Shown here: positions 27,856 through 40,593 of the stretch, one piece after another
Numbering within the stretch: position 1 is the stretch's first letter
How the letters are laid out: every line of letters begins with the position of its first letter
Source: Ectopseudomonas toyotomiensis
GTDB lineage: Bacteria; Pseudomonadota; Gammaproteobacteria; Pseudomonadales; Pseudomonadaceae
Direction of reading: 5' to 3'
Assembly: GCF_900115695.1 (NCBI RefSeq)
Contig: NZ_FOXK01000005.1
Location: 248,001 to 312,000 of the forward strand
Length of the DNA: 64,000 nucleotides
Notes under the pieces: model-generated
The model's input: only the letters and a program-made list of their open reading frames with translations
Told to the model about the DNA's origin: nothing
The model's database searches: none
Program-made: the position numbers and the translations under genes

Positions 27856-28279
27856 TCTGCTGCTGGTCGCCGCGCTGCTACGACGTGGACGCAGCCTCGA
27901 TCACTTTTCCAGCACGCTGAGTTTGGTTGCCGTGCTCTTCGGCCTGGCGCCATGGCTTGGCACCCCGCCAAGCCTGATCCTGGCGCTGCTCTGCGCAGCG
28001 CTGCTAGTCGCCGGCCTGGCCGAAAAATACTGGGAGCTGCGCGTGGCGCTGGATGCCGAACTGTTCCAGCGTCTGGCCGAAGCTGGCGAACAGCTCGACA
28101 GCCAGACTCATGCGCTGGATCAGGCACTGCAGAAGCTGGGGCTGCAGAATGCGCAGCAGGCTGGCCGCGACTGGAGCCTGCGCGCTCAGGGTGCGCTGGG
28201 CCTGCTACGTAAACAGGCACTGTGCCTGCTGCTACAGATCGTCATCGTCGCACTCGGGTTCTTCATCGTTTTCGCTTAA
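27845..28279 (+). CDS. Small membrane protein of unknown function in the ynb cluster
   Basis: A 144-residue protein with no family I recognise. Two hydrophobic segments lie near residues 24-58, an amphipathic charged stretch at about 60-115 may be a coiled coil (ALDAELFQRLAEAGEQLDSQ), and a C-terminal membrane segment spans about 124-143. The ATG at 27845 overlaps the end of ynbD by 11 bases, and the acyltransferase gene follows nine bases after the stop. Tight packing implies a role with the lipid enzymes, perhaps as a scaffold. Confidence 0.65.
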   Translation: MQADLLLVAALLRRGRSLDHFSSTLSLVAVLFGLAPWLGTPPSLILALLCAALLVAGLAEKYWELRVALDAELFQRLAEAGEQLDSQTHALDQALQKLGLQNAQQAGRDWSLRAQGALGLLRKQALCLLLQIVIVALGFFIVFA

Positions 28280-28288
28280 GGAGTCGCC

Positions 28289-28909
28289 ATGCTCGCCGCA
28301 TTGACCGCTTTCGCCATCACCTCGGCAGCTCGCCTGCTGACCGGTGCCCGAGCCTTGTGGCTCGGCAGCACCGCGCAGGCGACGCAACGCCTGTACTACG
28401 CCAACCACAGTAGCCACGGCGACTTCGTCCTGCTCTGGGCCTCGCTGCCGCCGGAGCTGCGCAAGCGCACTCGACCGGTAGCCGGTGCCGACTACTGGCA
28501 GAAGCCGGGCATACGCAGCTTCCTGATCAACAAGGTATTCAACGGCGTGCTGGTAGACCGCGAGCGCAAGGAAGGCGCCAACCCGCTGCAGGCGATGCTC
28601 GACGCGCTGGACGGCGGCGACTCGCTGATCATCTTCCCCGAGGGCACGCGCAATCTCGGCGATGAACCATTGCTGCCCTTCAAGAGCGGCCTTTATCACC
28701 TGGCTCAGGCGCGCCCGGATGTGGAACTGGTACCGGTGTGGATCGCCAACCTCAACCGGGTCATGCCCAAGGGCAGGGCGCTGCCGCTGCCGCTGCTGTG
28801 CACCCTGAGCTTCGGTGCGGCACTGGAACCCATCGAGGGGGAGGGCAAAGACGCCTTCCTGGAACGCGCGCGTAACGCCCTGCTGGCACTGGCACCCGAG
28901 GAGGCCTGA
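28289..28909 (+). CDS. PlsC-type lysophospholipid acyltransferase in the ynb cluster
   Basis: A 206-residue acyltransferase. The HX4D motif is HSSHGD (about residues 37-42), and the second motif is FPEGTRN (about 115-121). It differs from the plsC product at 23108-23875 in length and sequence and would act on a dedicated substrate of this pathway. E. coli ynbABCD, as I recall it, has no such gene in the cluster. The stop is one base before the ynbB start. Confidence 0.85.
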   Translation: MLAALTAFAITSAARLLTGARALWLGSTAQATQRLYYANHSSHGDFVLLWASLPPELRKRTRPVAGADYWQKPGIRSFLINKVFNGVLVDRERKEGANPLQAMLDALDGGDSLIIFPEGTRNLGDEPLLPFKSGLYHLAQARPDVELVPVWIANLNRVMPKGRALPLPLLCTLSFGAALEPIEGEGKDAFLERARNALLALAPEEA

Positions 28910-28910
28910 G

Positions 28911-29843
28911 ATGGATAACAACACTTTGCTGCTGTTCGCCGGTATCGGTGCCCTGTTGTTGCTGGCCAGCCTGGTCGGCTTCGTCCTCAAGCGGCGCAGT
29001 GGCGATCAGCCGAACCCGGTGATCGACAACCTCAACGCGCGGATCAACGCCTGGTGGGTGATGGTGCTGGTGATCGGCATCGCCTTCCTGTTCGGCAACA
29101 ACGGCGTGATCATGCTGTTCTATTTCGTCTCCTTCTACGCCCTGCGCGAGTTCATGACGCTGACGCCGACCCGGCGCAGCGACTATCCGGCGCTGGTGGC
29201 GGCCTTCTATTTCGCCCTGCCGATGCAGTACCTGCTGATCGCCTTCGGCTGGTACGGCCTGTTCGCCATCTTCATCCCGGTCTATCTCTTCCTGCTGTTA
29301 CCGATCCTCGCTTCGCTGGGCGGCGACACCACCCGCTACCTCGAGCGTGCGGCCAAGGTGCAGTGGGGCCTGATGATCGCCGTTTACTGCATTTCCTCTG
29401 TACCCGCTCTGCTGACTTTGGACATTCCCGGCTATGAGGGGCGCAACCTGCTGCTGATCGCCTGGCTGATCATTGTCGTGCAGCTCTCCGACGTACTGCA
29501 GTACGTCTGCGGCAAGCTGGCCGGCAAACACAAGATCGCGCCCAACCTGTCACCCTCGAAAACCGTGGAAGGCTTTGTCGGCGGCGTAGCGCTGGCCACG
29601 CTGATCGGCGCCATGCTGTGCTGGATCACGCCATTCGCCTTCTGGCAGGCCGCACTGTTCGCGCTGCTGGTGTGTATCCTCGGCTTCGCCGGCGGCCTGG
29701 TGATGTCGGCGATCAAACGCGACCGCGGGGTGAAGGACTGGGGCCATATGATCGAAGGCCACGGTGGCATGCTGGATCGCCTGGACTCGGTGTGCTTCGC
29801 CGCGCCGGTTTTCTTCCATATGGTGCGCTACTGGTGGGCCTGA
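28911..29843 (+). CDS. ynbB: Phosphatidate cytidylyltransferase paralogue, YnbB-like
   Basis: A 310-residue, strongly hydrophobic CdsA-family protein. The family signature is complete: SPSKTVEGFVGG in the middle, then KRDRGVKDWGHMIEGHGG and MLDRLDS near the C-terminus with the metal-binding Asp residues. It would make a CDP-lipid from a phosphatidate-like acceptor and CTP. In E. coli the CdsA paralogue YnbB has been linked to biosynthesis of the glycolipid MPIase; whether that applies here is unknown. Last gene of the cluster. Confidence 0.85.
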   Translation: MDNNTLLLFAGIGALLLLASLVGFVLKRRSGDQPNPVIDNLNARINAWWVMVLVIGIAFLFGNNGVIMLFYFVSFYALREFMTLTPTRRSDYPALVAAFYFALPMQYLLIAFGWYGLFAIFIPVYLFLLLPILASLGGDTTRYLERAAKVQWGLMIAVYCISSVPALLTLDIPGYEGRNLLLIAWLIIVVQLSDVLQYVCGKLAGKHKIAPNLSPSKTVEGFVGGVALATLIGAMLCWITPFAFWQAALFALLVCILGFAGGLVMSAIKRDRGVKDWGHMIEGHGGMLDRLDSVCFAAPVFFHMVRYWWA

Positions 29844-29911
29844 TCTGGCGCAAGTACTGGGGCAGAGGCTTGCACTAGAGTTAAGCAACTCCAGAGAACA
29901 AGAAGGCCGAC

Positions 29912-31063
29912 ATGATCGCCCACACCCAGACACTGTTCGGAGCCGTCGCGCTGGTCGCCGTGATCATGGGCAGCTGTCTGATCCTGGTCGGCCAATTGCG
30001 TCATCGCGACGGCATGCTCACCACCGGTCTGGGCATGCTGTCCCACTCGCTGGCCTACATCGGCTTCACCCTGTTCGGGCAGGTGTCGATGTGGTTCAGC
30101 TATGTGCTGGCCAACACGCTGCTGTCCACCGCGCTGGCGTTCTACACGGTCAGCCTGCCGCTGATCCACGGCCGCCGCCCACCATGGCGGCTGGCCTTCG
30201 CCTTCCCGCTGCTGCTGGGCGTGCTGCTCAGCGTGCTGATCGATACCCAGGAACCCCGCCAACTGGTAGCCTGCCTGCTGCTGTTCACGCAATGCCTGGT
30301 CATCCTGCACCTGAGCCGCCTCCATGCGGTGCCCGGTGGGCGTGCCCATCGAATCCTGATGATCGGTGCAGGCATCAGCCTGTTCGGCCTGGGCATCCGC
30401 GTGGTAGTGATCCTCAGCGGTGCGCCGGCGGAGATGCATTACGACGTCAGCAACCTGAAACAGACCGTATCGGTCGCCCTCGGCGCCGCCACCATCATCA
30501 TGTTCTCTTTCGGTCTGGTGCTGCTGTCGCGCGAGCGCATCGAATCGGAGCTGCGCCAGACCGCTCTGCGCGACACGCTTACCGGATTGCCTAATCGCCT
30601 GGCGATACTCGAACAACTCACCGACGAGCTGGAACGCGCTCGCCGCCAACACACGCCGCTGTCCATCGCCATGCTCGATCTGGATCACTTCAAGCAGATC
30701 AACGACAGCCACGGCCACCTGGTCGGCGATGCCGTGCTCAGGCACTGCACGGACCATCTTCAGCAACGGCTACGGCGTAACGACAGCATCGGCCGTTATG
30801 GTGGTGAGGAATTCCTGCTGATTCTGCCCGGCACCGACGCTGACGGAGCACTGGAGCTGGTCGATCAGCTTCGCCAATCCCTCACCCAGCACGCGGCGCA
30901 GGTTGACGACAAGAACATCGCCTTGAGCTTTAGCGCCGGTGTTTACGGCAGCACCAGCCCCGTCGCCGAGGACATCACCGGCATGCTGCTCAAGGCCGAC
31001 GCCGCGCTCTATCGCGCCAAGGATGCCGGGCGTAACACACAAGTCCTGGCTACGGCGGACTGA
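29912..31063 (+). CDS. Membrane-bound diguanylate cyclase (GGDEF)
   Basis: A 383-residue protein: an N-terminal seven-segment-like membrane region (about 1-200) and a C-terminal GGDEF domain. The active site is GGEEF (about 295-299), and the inhibitory RxxD site RRND lies five residues before it, so synthesis of cyclic-di-GMP with product inhibition is expected. It starts 68 bases after ynbB and may be separately transcribed; a terminator follows. No EAL domain. Confidence 0.92.
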   Translation: MIAHTQTLFGAVALVAVIMGSCLILVGQLRHRDGMLTTGLGMLSHSLAYIGFTLFGQVSMWFSYVLANTLLSTALAFYTVSLPLIHGRRPPWRLAFAFPLLLGVLLSVLIDTQEPRQLVACLLLFTQCLVILHLSRLHAVPGGRAHRILMIGAGISLFGLGIRVVVILSGAPAEMHYDVSNLKQTVSVALGAATIIMFSFGLVLLSRERIESELRQTALRDTLTGLPNRLAILEQLTDELERARRQHTPLSIAMLDLDHFKQINDSHGHLVGDAVLRHCTDHLQQRLRRNDSIGRYGGEEFLLILPGTDADGALELVDQLRQSLTQHAAQVDDKNIALSFSAGVYGSTSPVAEDITGMLLKADAALYRAKDAGRNTQVLATAD

Positions 31064-31146
31064 TAGGAGGGGCTCGGATTTACCGGCAGACCTGTATCAT
31101 GCCTGGCTACCAGCGTTCAGCGTCGCCTGACTTTCCTGCAGGCAAC

Positions 31147-31171
31147 AAAAAACCCGCCGAAGCGGGTTTTT
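31147..31171. terminator. Rho-independent terminator after the diguanylate cyclase gene
   Basis: AAAAAACCCGC-CGAA-GCGGGTTTTT, symmetrical and so potentially bidirectional. Confidence 0.85.
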
Positions 31172-31565
31172 CATGACCTTCCGACATCCTGTCGTTTGCC
31201 GTCCTGGCGCGGTCTGTCTTCCGTGACCCGGGACATCCAGTTCCCAGTAGGTGTGTGTAGATTAACCAGCCTACGCAGGCGACGGGAGAGGCCCGTTGCG
31301 CTTCGACGTGTAAGTCTTTTGCCATAGAGGCAGACATAGAAAACGATGCGTGAAGGCCTAACACGGTTCACGTGGCAGCGACACGATCAGCTCCCCTCTC
31401 CCATTTATGGGAGAGGGGTTGGGGGAGAGGGACGATAACACCATAAATTACCGGTCTTACCTTTCCGAACGCAGCCACCCTCGCCTGTGAGAGAAATCGA
31501 CCTAAGTCGTGGTCTGCTACTCGAAGGCAGTATTGCGGTGTTCGATTACGGAATATCCGAATGTC
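31172..31565. other. Gene-free interval
   Basis: No protein-like frame, RNA gene or mobile element was recognised. It contains one CCCTCTCCC-type repeat (31391-31431) and leads into the AT-richer Rhs island. Confidence 0.5.
31391..31431. repeat. CCCTCTCCC-type hairpin repeat, inverted copy
   Basis: CCCCTCTCCC-ATTTAT-GGGAGAGGGG followed by TTGGGGGAGAGGG; same family as 7874-7912 in the opposite orientation. Confidence 0.65.
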
Positions 31566-32111
31566 TTATTCGTTTGCTCGGCGAGGCAGAGGTACTCCTC
31601 TGAATACAAAATCTTTCGACTCATCCCAATTTATTCCGCTCTCAATGAAAACTTGTATGCGCTTCCTTATCTTCTCCGGGTCTCCGTACATTCCACATAG
31701 CTCATGCGAATAAATAATTTCGAGGTCATCCTTCGTTGACAGGTTCGGTCTTATTACTTTTTCTGGAAGCTGAGAATAATCATCTGTTAGCTCTATTAGC
31801 TTGGCACCTCCATATAGGCCCTGCCCAAGATTGGCACTAAGCATCCTTTTTATGATTGGCCTGGAATTTGGTATTACCGTCTCACTCTCAATTATTGATG
31901 AGTAAAGCGGCTTTAGTCTGTTTTCTGCGACAAATAGGCAGAATAGAATTTGTTCTTTGTTGAGATCGACATTTTCCCACTTGTCTTCATCTTGAAACAA
32001 CCCGAAGAACTCCATCAGATGATTCTTTCGCATTTGCGCTAAGCCATATTTATTCTCTGATATTTTAAGGCTTAAAATTCTGTCTTCAACCCATCTAACA
32101 GACTTCAACAT
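31566..32111 (-). CDS. Probable immunity protein to the orphan Rhs toxin
   Basis: A 181-residue, charged, cytoplasmic protein with no signal peptide, low-GC codons (many AAA, ATT, TTT) and no family I recognise. It starts seven bases inside the 3' end of the rhs fragment on the same strand, the usual place of an immunity gene. The function is inferred from position only: it would neutralise the nuclease domain of the neighbouring Rhs tip. Codon use unlike the neighbouring core genes indicates transfer. Confidence 0.6.
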   Translation of the reverse strand: MLKSVRWVEDRILSLKISENKYGLAQMRKNHLMEFFGLFQDEDKWENVDLNKEQILFCLFVAENRLKPLYSSIIESETVIPNSRPIIKRMLSANLGQGLYGGAKLIELTDDYSQLPEKVIRPNLSTKDDLEIIYSHELCGMYGDPEKIRKRIQVFIESGINWDESKDFVFRGVPLPRRANE

Positions 32112-32992
32112 CTACTGATTCCTTTGGATGACGATTTGCTTTTAGCGGCTGACGCAGCTCTATGAGAGTCTGCGGCGCTCAAGTACGTTGTTCTGTTTTT
32201 ATTTCCGAGCCCTACGGGGTTTTGTTTATTAGACGTCCCCGCTAGTCCGCCTCGATCCTCGAAAATTCTTTGTTCCAATCCTCGGGCAATATTCTTTCCT
32301 TCTTGACCATCACCAACAAATACCACTTGTGGAGCAATATCAAAATGACTGGTACTAGGATAGCGATACCGCAGCACGTCTTCTGCAGAGTGGCCTAAAC
32401 CGGGCTTACTCGCATATCCAATATATGGTTTTCCATTTTTTACTCCTTCGTAGGTGATATGGGTAGCATTCGCAGGATTTCCAGCCCAACCCCACGGATC
32501 CACCCACCCAAACGGCTCCGGCGCGTACTGAAACAGATTGATCCCACCCGCCAACCCAATCGGATCCGGGCTGATAAACCGTCCGATATCCGGATCGTAG
32601 AACCTGAAGGTGTTGTAGTGCAGCCCGGTTTCGCGGTCCAGGTATTGGCCCTGGAAGCGCAGGTTCTGCTCTTCGACAAAGAAGCTTTCCTGCTGTTCGG
32701 CCAGGGTGTTGCCCCAGACCTGATAACGGGCCTGCCAGATGCAGCGGCCGTCCTCTTCGGTGAGTTGCTGCGGCAGGCCGTTTGGATCGGTGTGGTAGTA
32801 GCGCAGGCGTGCGTGTTCACCCTGACCGTCGACGCGCGCCAGCGGGTCGTAGCTGCCTTCGTCGTAGAGGTAGAGGCTGTGCCGGCCGTTGCGGGTTTCG
32901 CTGAGCAGGCGCAGGCCGCTCCAAGCTATGGGATAGTCATACGAAGGTTTACCAGTCGAACATAGCGGTGTAGCTCTTCTGATCGCCGACAC
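32105..32992 (-). CDS. 5'-truncated Rhs protein with C-terminal toxin domain (orphan Rhs tip)
   Basis: Rhs core sequence runs from about residue 17 to 165: YDEGSYDPLARVDG, LRYYHTDPNGLPQQLTEEDG, and YLDRETGLHYNTFRFYDPD, followed by GRFISPDPIGLAGG. The core ends at WVDPWGW, the usual junction to the variable tip. The tip (about 168-295) has TYEG...KPYIGYASK, GLEQRIFEDRGG and a NKQNP motif, which resemble GIY-YIG/URI-type nuclease toxins. The thousand or so N-terminal residues of a full Rhs are missing, and the first 16 codons overlap an upstream gene in another frame, so the start is uncertain. It looks like a displaced tip kept with its immunity gene. Confidence 0.75.
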   Translation of the reverse strand: MSAIRRATPLCSTGKPSYDYPIAWSGLRLLSETRNGRHSLYLYDEGSYDPLARVDGQGEHARLRYYHTDPNGLPQQLTEEDGRCIWQARYQVWGNTLAEQQESFFVEEQNLRFQGQYLDRETGLHYNTFRFYDPDIGRFISPDPIGLAGGINLFQYAPEPFGWVDPWGWAGNPANATHITYEGVKNGKPYIGYASKPGLGHSAEDVLRYRYPSTSHFDIAPQVVFVGDGQEGKNIARGLEQRIFEDRGGLAGTSNKQNPVGLGNKNRTTYLSAADSHRAASAAKSKSSSKGISRC

Positions 32993-33401
32993 CGCGCAGG
33001 CAACTGGCGCTCTGAGCCAGCACTGATGGCTCCAGCTGGCCCTTCATCAGTCGAATTGCCTTGTATTGCGAACGACACTCCGGCTTGCTATCCGCCATGG
33101 GGGCTACATGCAGCACCATGACGATAGGCACATTCTGAAAAATTTCCACATGTGCCTGGCCGTCCTTGCCAACACTGAAATGACACGGCGAGGGAATGTC
33201 CAGCGTCAGTACGCTCTGGTCTGGCTTGCGCAATATGCAGGCCCGCCTGGCGCTCTCCAGTATGTAAGTCTGCCCTGCCAGAGCTACTTGCTCCGGGTAG
33301 CTGGATTTGTCTTTGGCAAGCGGTGGTGTCGATTCGGCGTATACACAAAGACTGGTCAGCATACCGAGCATCAGTAGAAGTATACGAAGATGCTTGCTCA
33401 T
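32949..33401 (-). CDS. Exported protein of unknown function
   Basis: A 150-residue protein with a signal peptide (HLRILLLMLGMLTSLCVYAES, cleavage near 23). Four Cys remain in the mature part (in RACILRK, SPCHFS, PECRSQ and SCLRGV), consistent with two periplasmic disulfides. I know no family for it. Its stop lies about five bases before recognisable Rhs core sequence begins, so the Rhs fragment may have been inserted right behind it. Confidence 0.65.
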   Translation of the reverse strand: MSKHLRILLLMLGMLTSLCVYAESTPPLAKDKSSYPEQVALAGQTYILESARRACILRKPDQSVLTLDIPSPCHFSVGKDGQAHVEIFQNVPIVMVLHVAPMADSKPECRSQYKAIRLMKGQLEPSVLAQSASCLRGVGDQKSYTAMFDW

Positions 33402-33863
33402 GTCGGCTCCTTGACTAGGTAGAGAAAACTGTCTCGAACAGCACTTAATCTACGCATTAATCGATTGATCTAGAAGAAAGGCTGCCTTTTCACTTTAATC
33501 AAAACTAAAAGAATAAACATTTACCCGTCTTTTTCTTTCTTTTGTCTCCTTAAAAATATTTATGTATTTCAGGTTGATATAGCCGTCTTTCCCTATTTAT
33601 TGGATATTTTAGATATCTAATACTTTGGCCCTAGGTAGCTCAGAGTTTTTCATTCCTAGCCATCGATTTTTCGGCGCCGAATGTTAAACCCAGACAAAGA
33701 TCAAAATTTGTTGATCATAGGAGTTTCACGCTGGGAACCTCCAATCAAAAATATCTGAGATGATCTCCATCTTTATGTCCATTATTATTTGCTACGGCTG
33801 TCCATCATCACGATAAAGGAACGGCAATAAGCGTAAACTATGCAATAGACATTAGGACTATTC
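33402..33863. other. AT-rich gene-free interval
   Basis: About 460 bases with many A/T runs, clearly poorer in G+C than the core genome on both sides. No frame, repeat or RNA gene was recognised. Probably part of the transferred Rhs island or remains of lost genes. Confidence 0.5.
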
Positions 33864-34322
33864 TTGAATGGAGCTCACAAAGAGGTGAATCAGTCTTTAG
33901 ACTTCTTAACAATTCTGCGCCGGCACTTTCCGGTTTTCATCGCTGCTTTTTTTCTAGCGCTGTTTTCCCTGGCGATCAGTCAGATTCTGCTGCTGGAGGT
34001 CTATCCACCCAGCCTGGATGACTATGGCATCTACATGATGTTGGGCAGCTGCGGCATATCCTTGTACCTGTGTGGCGCAAACCTTCTGGTGATTCGAGGT
34101 CGTCCCTGGGCGGTATGGCTGATCGTCGCAGCCATGGTGATCTGTATGTTGCTGGTCATCGGACACTGGGGCAGGCGTGCACCTTACCTGCTGTATTCCA
34201 TTGGCCTGCTGCTGCCGTTGAGTACCCTGCTGACCCTCAATAGCAAGCGCTACCGCGCCATGCTTGTGGCCATGGTGGAAGTAAGAGGGCAGCGGGCGGC
34301 GTGGCGTCAGCGCTTCAAGTAA
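33864..34322 (+). CDS. Small multi-pass membrane protein of unknown function
   Basis: A 152-residue protein with four predicted membrane segments (about 22-45, 52-75, 82-100 and 108-128) and a basic C-terminus (RGQRAAWRQRFK). No family recognised. AGGA lies ten bases before ATG 33864; a GTG at 33885 is a possible later start. Codons become more GC-rich than in the adjacent intergenic DNA. It ends before a shared terminator facing gyrB. Confidence 0.6.
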   Translation: MNGAHKEVNQSLDFLTILRRHFPVFIAAFFLALFSLAISQILLLEVYPPSLDDYGIYMMLGSCGISLYLCGANLLVIRGRPWAVWLIVAAMVICMLLVIGHWGRRAPYLLYSIGLLLPLSTLLTLNSKRYRAMLVAMVEVRGQRAAWRQRFK

Positions 34323-34361
34323 GAACGCCAGCGTTAACTCCAGAAGCTCCGCTCAAATTAA

Positions 34362-34397
34362 AAAGCCCCTGCCAACTCGCATTGGCAGGGGCTTTTC
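34362..34397. terminator. Bidirectional terminator between the membrane protein gene and gyrB
   Basis: AAAAGCCCCTGCCAA-CTCGCA-TTGGCAGGGGCTTTT, perfect 15-bp arms with A and T runs on each side, serving the two converging genes. Confidence 0.9.
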
Positions 34398-34432
34398 ATT
34401 TCACGCCAGCTAACAGTTCAGCTAGCAGGCCA

Positions 34433-37960
<3,528 letters not shown>

Positions 37961-37961
<1 letters not shown>

Positions 37962-39064
37962 TAAAGACGCATCGGCATGACAACGTAGGCAGAATCGTCA
38001 TTGTCGGCTTCCTGCAGCAGGGCACTGCTGTTGGAGTCGGAGAGGATCAGGCGCACCTGCTCGGTGCCCATCACGCCCAGCACATCCAGCAGATAGCTGA
38101 CGTTGAAACCGATCTCCAGGCCGCTGCCCGCATAGTTGACAACGATCTCTTCCTCGGCCTCTTCCTGTTCAGGGTTGTTGGCTTGAATCTTCAGCAGACC
38201 AGAAGCCAGGGTCAGGCGAATGCCGCGGTACTTCTCGTTGGACAGAATCGCGGTGCGACTGAAGGCTTCGCGCAGGCCCTGACGATCCGCCAGCACCAGT
38301 TTGTCACCACCACGCGGCAGCACGCGCTCGTAATCCGGGAACTTGCCGTCGACCAGTTTCGAGGTGAAGGTGAACTCGCCGGTGTTGGCACGGATGTGAT
38401 GCTGACCAAGAACGATGGCGACTTCGGCGTCCTGCTCGGTGAGCAGGCGAGCCAGTTCAAGAATACCTTTGCGCGGCACGATGACCTGATGCTTGCCCTC
38501 CTGCTGGATGATCGCTTCCATGGAGCACATGGCCAGACGGTGACCGTCGGTAGCAACCGCTCGCAGCAGACCACTCTGTACCTCCAGAAGCATGCCGTTG
38601 AGGTAGTAGCGCACATCCTGCTGGGCCATGGCGAAGCTGGTGCGTTCAATCAGACGGCGCAGCTTGGCTTGCGGCAGGTTGAAGGTCAGCGACCCCGGAC
38701 CTTCCTCGACGGTGGGGAAGTCGTTGGCCGGCAGAGTCGACAGGGTGAAACGGCTGCGCCCGGCCTTGACCAGCAACTTCTGCTCGTCGACGCGAATGTC
38801 GATCAGCGCATCGCTCGGCAGGCTTTTGCAGATGTCCATCAGCTTGCGAGCCGGCACGGTGATCTCACCCGGCTCGGCGGCATCTTCGAGCGTGACGCGA
38901 CCAACCAACTCGACCTCGAGGTCAGTACCGGTGAGCGATAGCTGCTGGCCTTCGACCACCAGCAGGACGTTGGACAGAACCGGCAGCGTCTGGCGTCGTT
39001 CCACGACACCGGCGACCAGTTGCAGGGGTTTCAACAGGGCTTCGCGTTGAATAGTGAAATGCAT
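37961..39064 (-). CDS. dnaN: DNA polymerase III beta sliding clamp
   Basis: A 367-residue beta clamp, standard length, starting [15 protein letters not shown] and ending with YVVMPMRL, the conserved C-terminal cleft residues. Three repeated clamp domains of about 120 residues each. It forms the ring that tethers polymerase III. Cotranscribed in the order dnaA-dnaN-recF-gyrB. Confidence 0.98.
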
Positions 39065-39102
39065 GGTCTAGTCCCTTGCCTCGTGGAGCTGCATTGATTT
39101 GA

Positions 39103-40593
39103 TCAGGTAGTCAGGGTGCGCAGCAGGTTCTTGTAGTCCTCGCGGATGTCCGCGTCGGATCCCCTAAGTTCAGCAATCTTACGGCATGCGTGCAACACCG
39201 TGGTGTGATCGCGGCCGCCGAAGGCCACACCGATTTCCGGCAGGCTGTGATTGGTCAGTTCCTTCGACAATGCCATGGCCACCTGACGTGGCCGGGCGAT
39301 CGAACGCGAACGACGCTTGGAAAGCAGATCGGTGATCTTGATCTTGTAGTACTCAGCGGTGGTGCGCTGAATATTATCGATGCTGACCAGTTTATCCTGC
39401 AGGGCCAGCAGATCCTTGAGCGACTCGCGGATCAGCTCGATGGTGATGTCGCGGCCCATGAAGTGCGAATGGGCAATCACGCGCTTCAGCGCGCCTTCAA
39501 GCTCCCGCACGTTGGAGCGAATGCGCTGGGCGATGAAGAACGCGGCATCGTGCGGCAGATCGACCTTGGCCTGATCGGCCTTCTTCATCAGGATCGCCAC
39601 GCGGGTTTCCAGTTCCGGCGGTTCCACCGCTACGGTCAGGCCCCAGCCAAAGCGCGACTTCAAGCGCTCTTCCAGACCTTCGATCTCTTTCGGGTAGCGG
39701 TCGCTGGTGAGAATCACCTGCTGACCACCCTCGAGCAGTGCGTTGAAAGTGTGGAAGAACTCCTCCTGGGAGCGCTCCTTCTTGGCGAAGAACTGGATGT
39801 CGTCGATCAACAGCGCATCGACCGAACGGTAGAAGCGCTTGAATTCGTTGATGGCGTTGAGCTGCAACGCCTTGACCATATCGGCGACGAAGCGCTCGGA
39901 GTGCAGGTACACGACCTTGGCGTTAGGATTCTTCGCCAGCAGGTGATTACCCACAGCATGCATCAGGTGAGTCTTGCCCAGGCCAACGCCGCCATACAGG
40001 AACAGCGGGTTGTAACCGTGCTTGGGATTGTCCGCCACCTGCCAGGCGGCAGCGCGCGCCAACTGGTTCGACTTGCCCTCGACGAAGTTATCGAAGGTAA
40101 AGGTGCGATTGAGGTAGCTGGTGTGCTTGAGGCCACCTTCGACCTGTACGGTACGTTCGGTGCGTGGCGCCACCGCGGGGGTCGGCGGTTGTGGCGCGGC
40201 GCCGCCCATGGAGTCGAAGCTGGCACGCGACGGCTCCTGCTGTGCAGGCGGCGGCACCGGCTTGCTGACGGATGCGGCGGCCTGAACCTGAGCGGCACGC
40301 GCAGCAGCAGGCAAAGGGGCCGTTGGCGCGACACGGGCAGTCGCTGCACGCTTGCTGCCTATTAATAAGGAAAGCGCAGGAACCAGACCCCCAGCGCGCT
40401 CACCGAGCAACTCGAGCAAACGGCTCAGGTACTTCTCGTTGACCCAATCGAGTACGAAACGATTCGGCGCATACACGCGCAGCTCGTCGCCTTCGGCTTC
40501 GACCTGCAGAGGACGGATCCAGGTGTTGAATTGCTGGGCCGGCAACTCGTCGCGCAAAAGCTCGACGCATTGCTGCCATAGTTCCACTGACAC
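39103..40593 (-). CDS. dnaA: Chromosomal replication initiator DnaA
   Basis: A 496-residue DnaA. Domain I spans about 1-85 ([18 protein letters not shown]), followed by a Pro/Ala-rich linker (about 90-160). The AAA+ domain has Walker [11 protein letters not shown] and Walker B LLIDDIQF. The C-terminal DNA-binding domain carries [22 protein letters not shown] and [11 protein letters not shown], which reads the TTATCCACA boxes. oriC lies directly upstream. Confidence 0.98.
   Translation of the reverse strand: MSVELWQQCVELLRDELPAQQFNTWIRPLQVEAEGDELRVYAPNRFVLDWVNEKYLSRLLELLGERAGGLVPALSLLIGSKRAATARVAPTAPLPAAARAAQVQAAASVSKPVPPPAQQEPSRASFDSMGGAAPQPPTPAVAPRTERTVQVEGGLKHTSYLNRTFTFDNFVEGKSNQLARAAAWQVADNPKHGYNPLFLYGGVGLGKTHLMHAVGNHLLAKNPNAKVVYLHSERFVADMVKALQLNAINEFKRFYRSVDALLIDDIQFFAKKERSQEEFFHTFNALLEGGQQVILTSDRYPKEIEGLEERLKSRFGWGLTVAVEPPELETRVAILMKKADQAKVDLPHDAAFFIAQRIRSNVRELEGALKRVIAHSHFMGRDITIELIRESLKDLLALQDKLVSIDNIQRTTAEYYKIKITDLLSKRRSRSIARPRQVAMALSKELTNHSLPEIGVAFGGRDHTTVLHACRKIAELRGSDADIREDYKNLLRTLTT

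Noticed and set aside
31172..31565. Remnant of an insertion sequence
   Set aside because: No transposase fragment, terminal inverted repeats or target duplication could be found.
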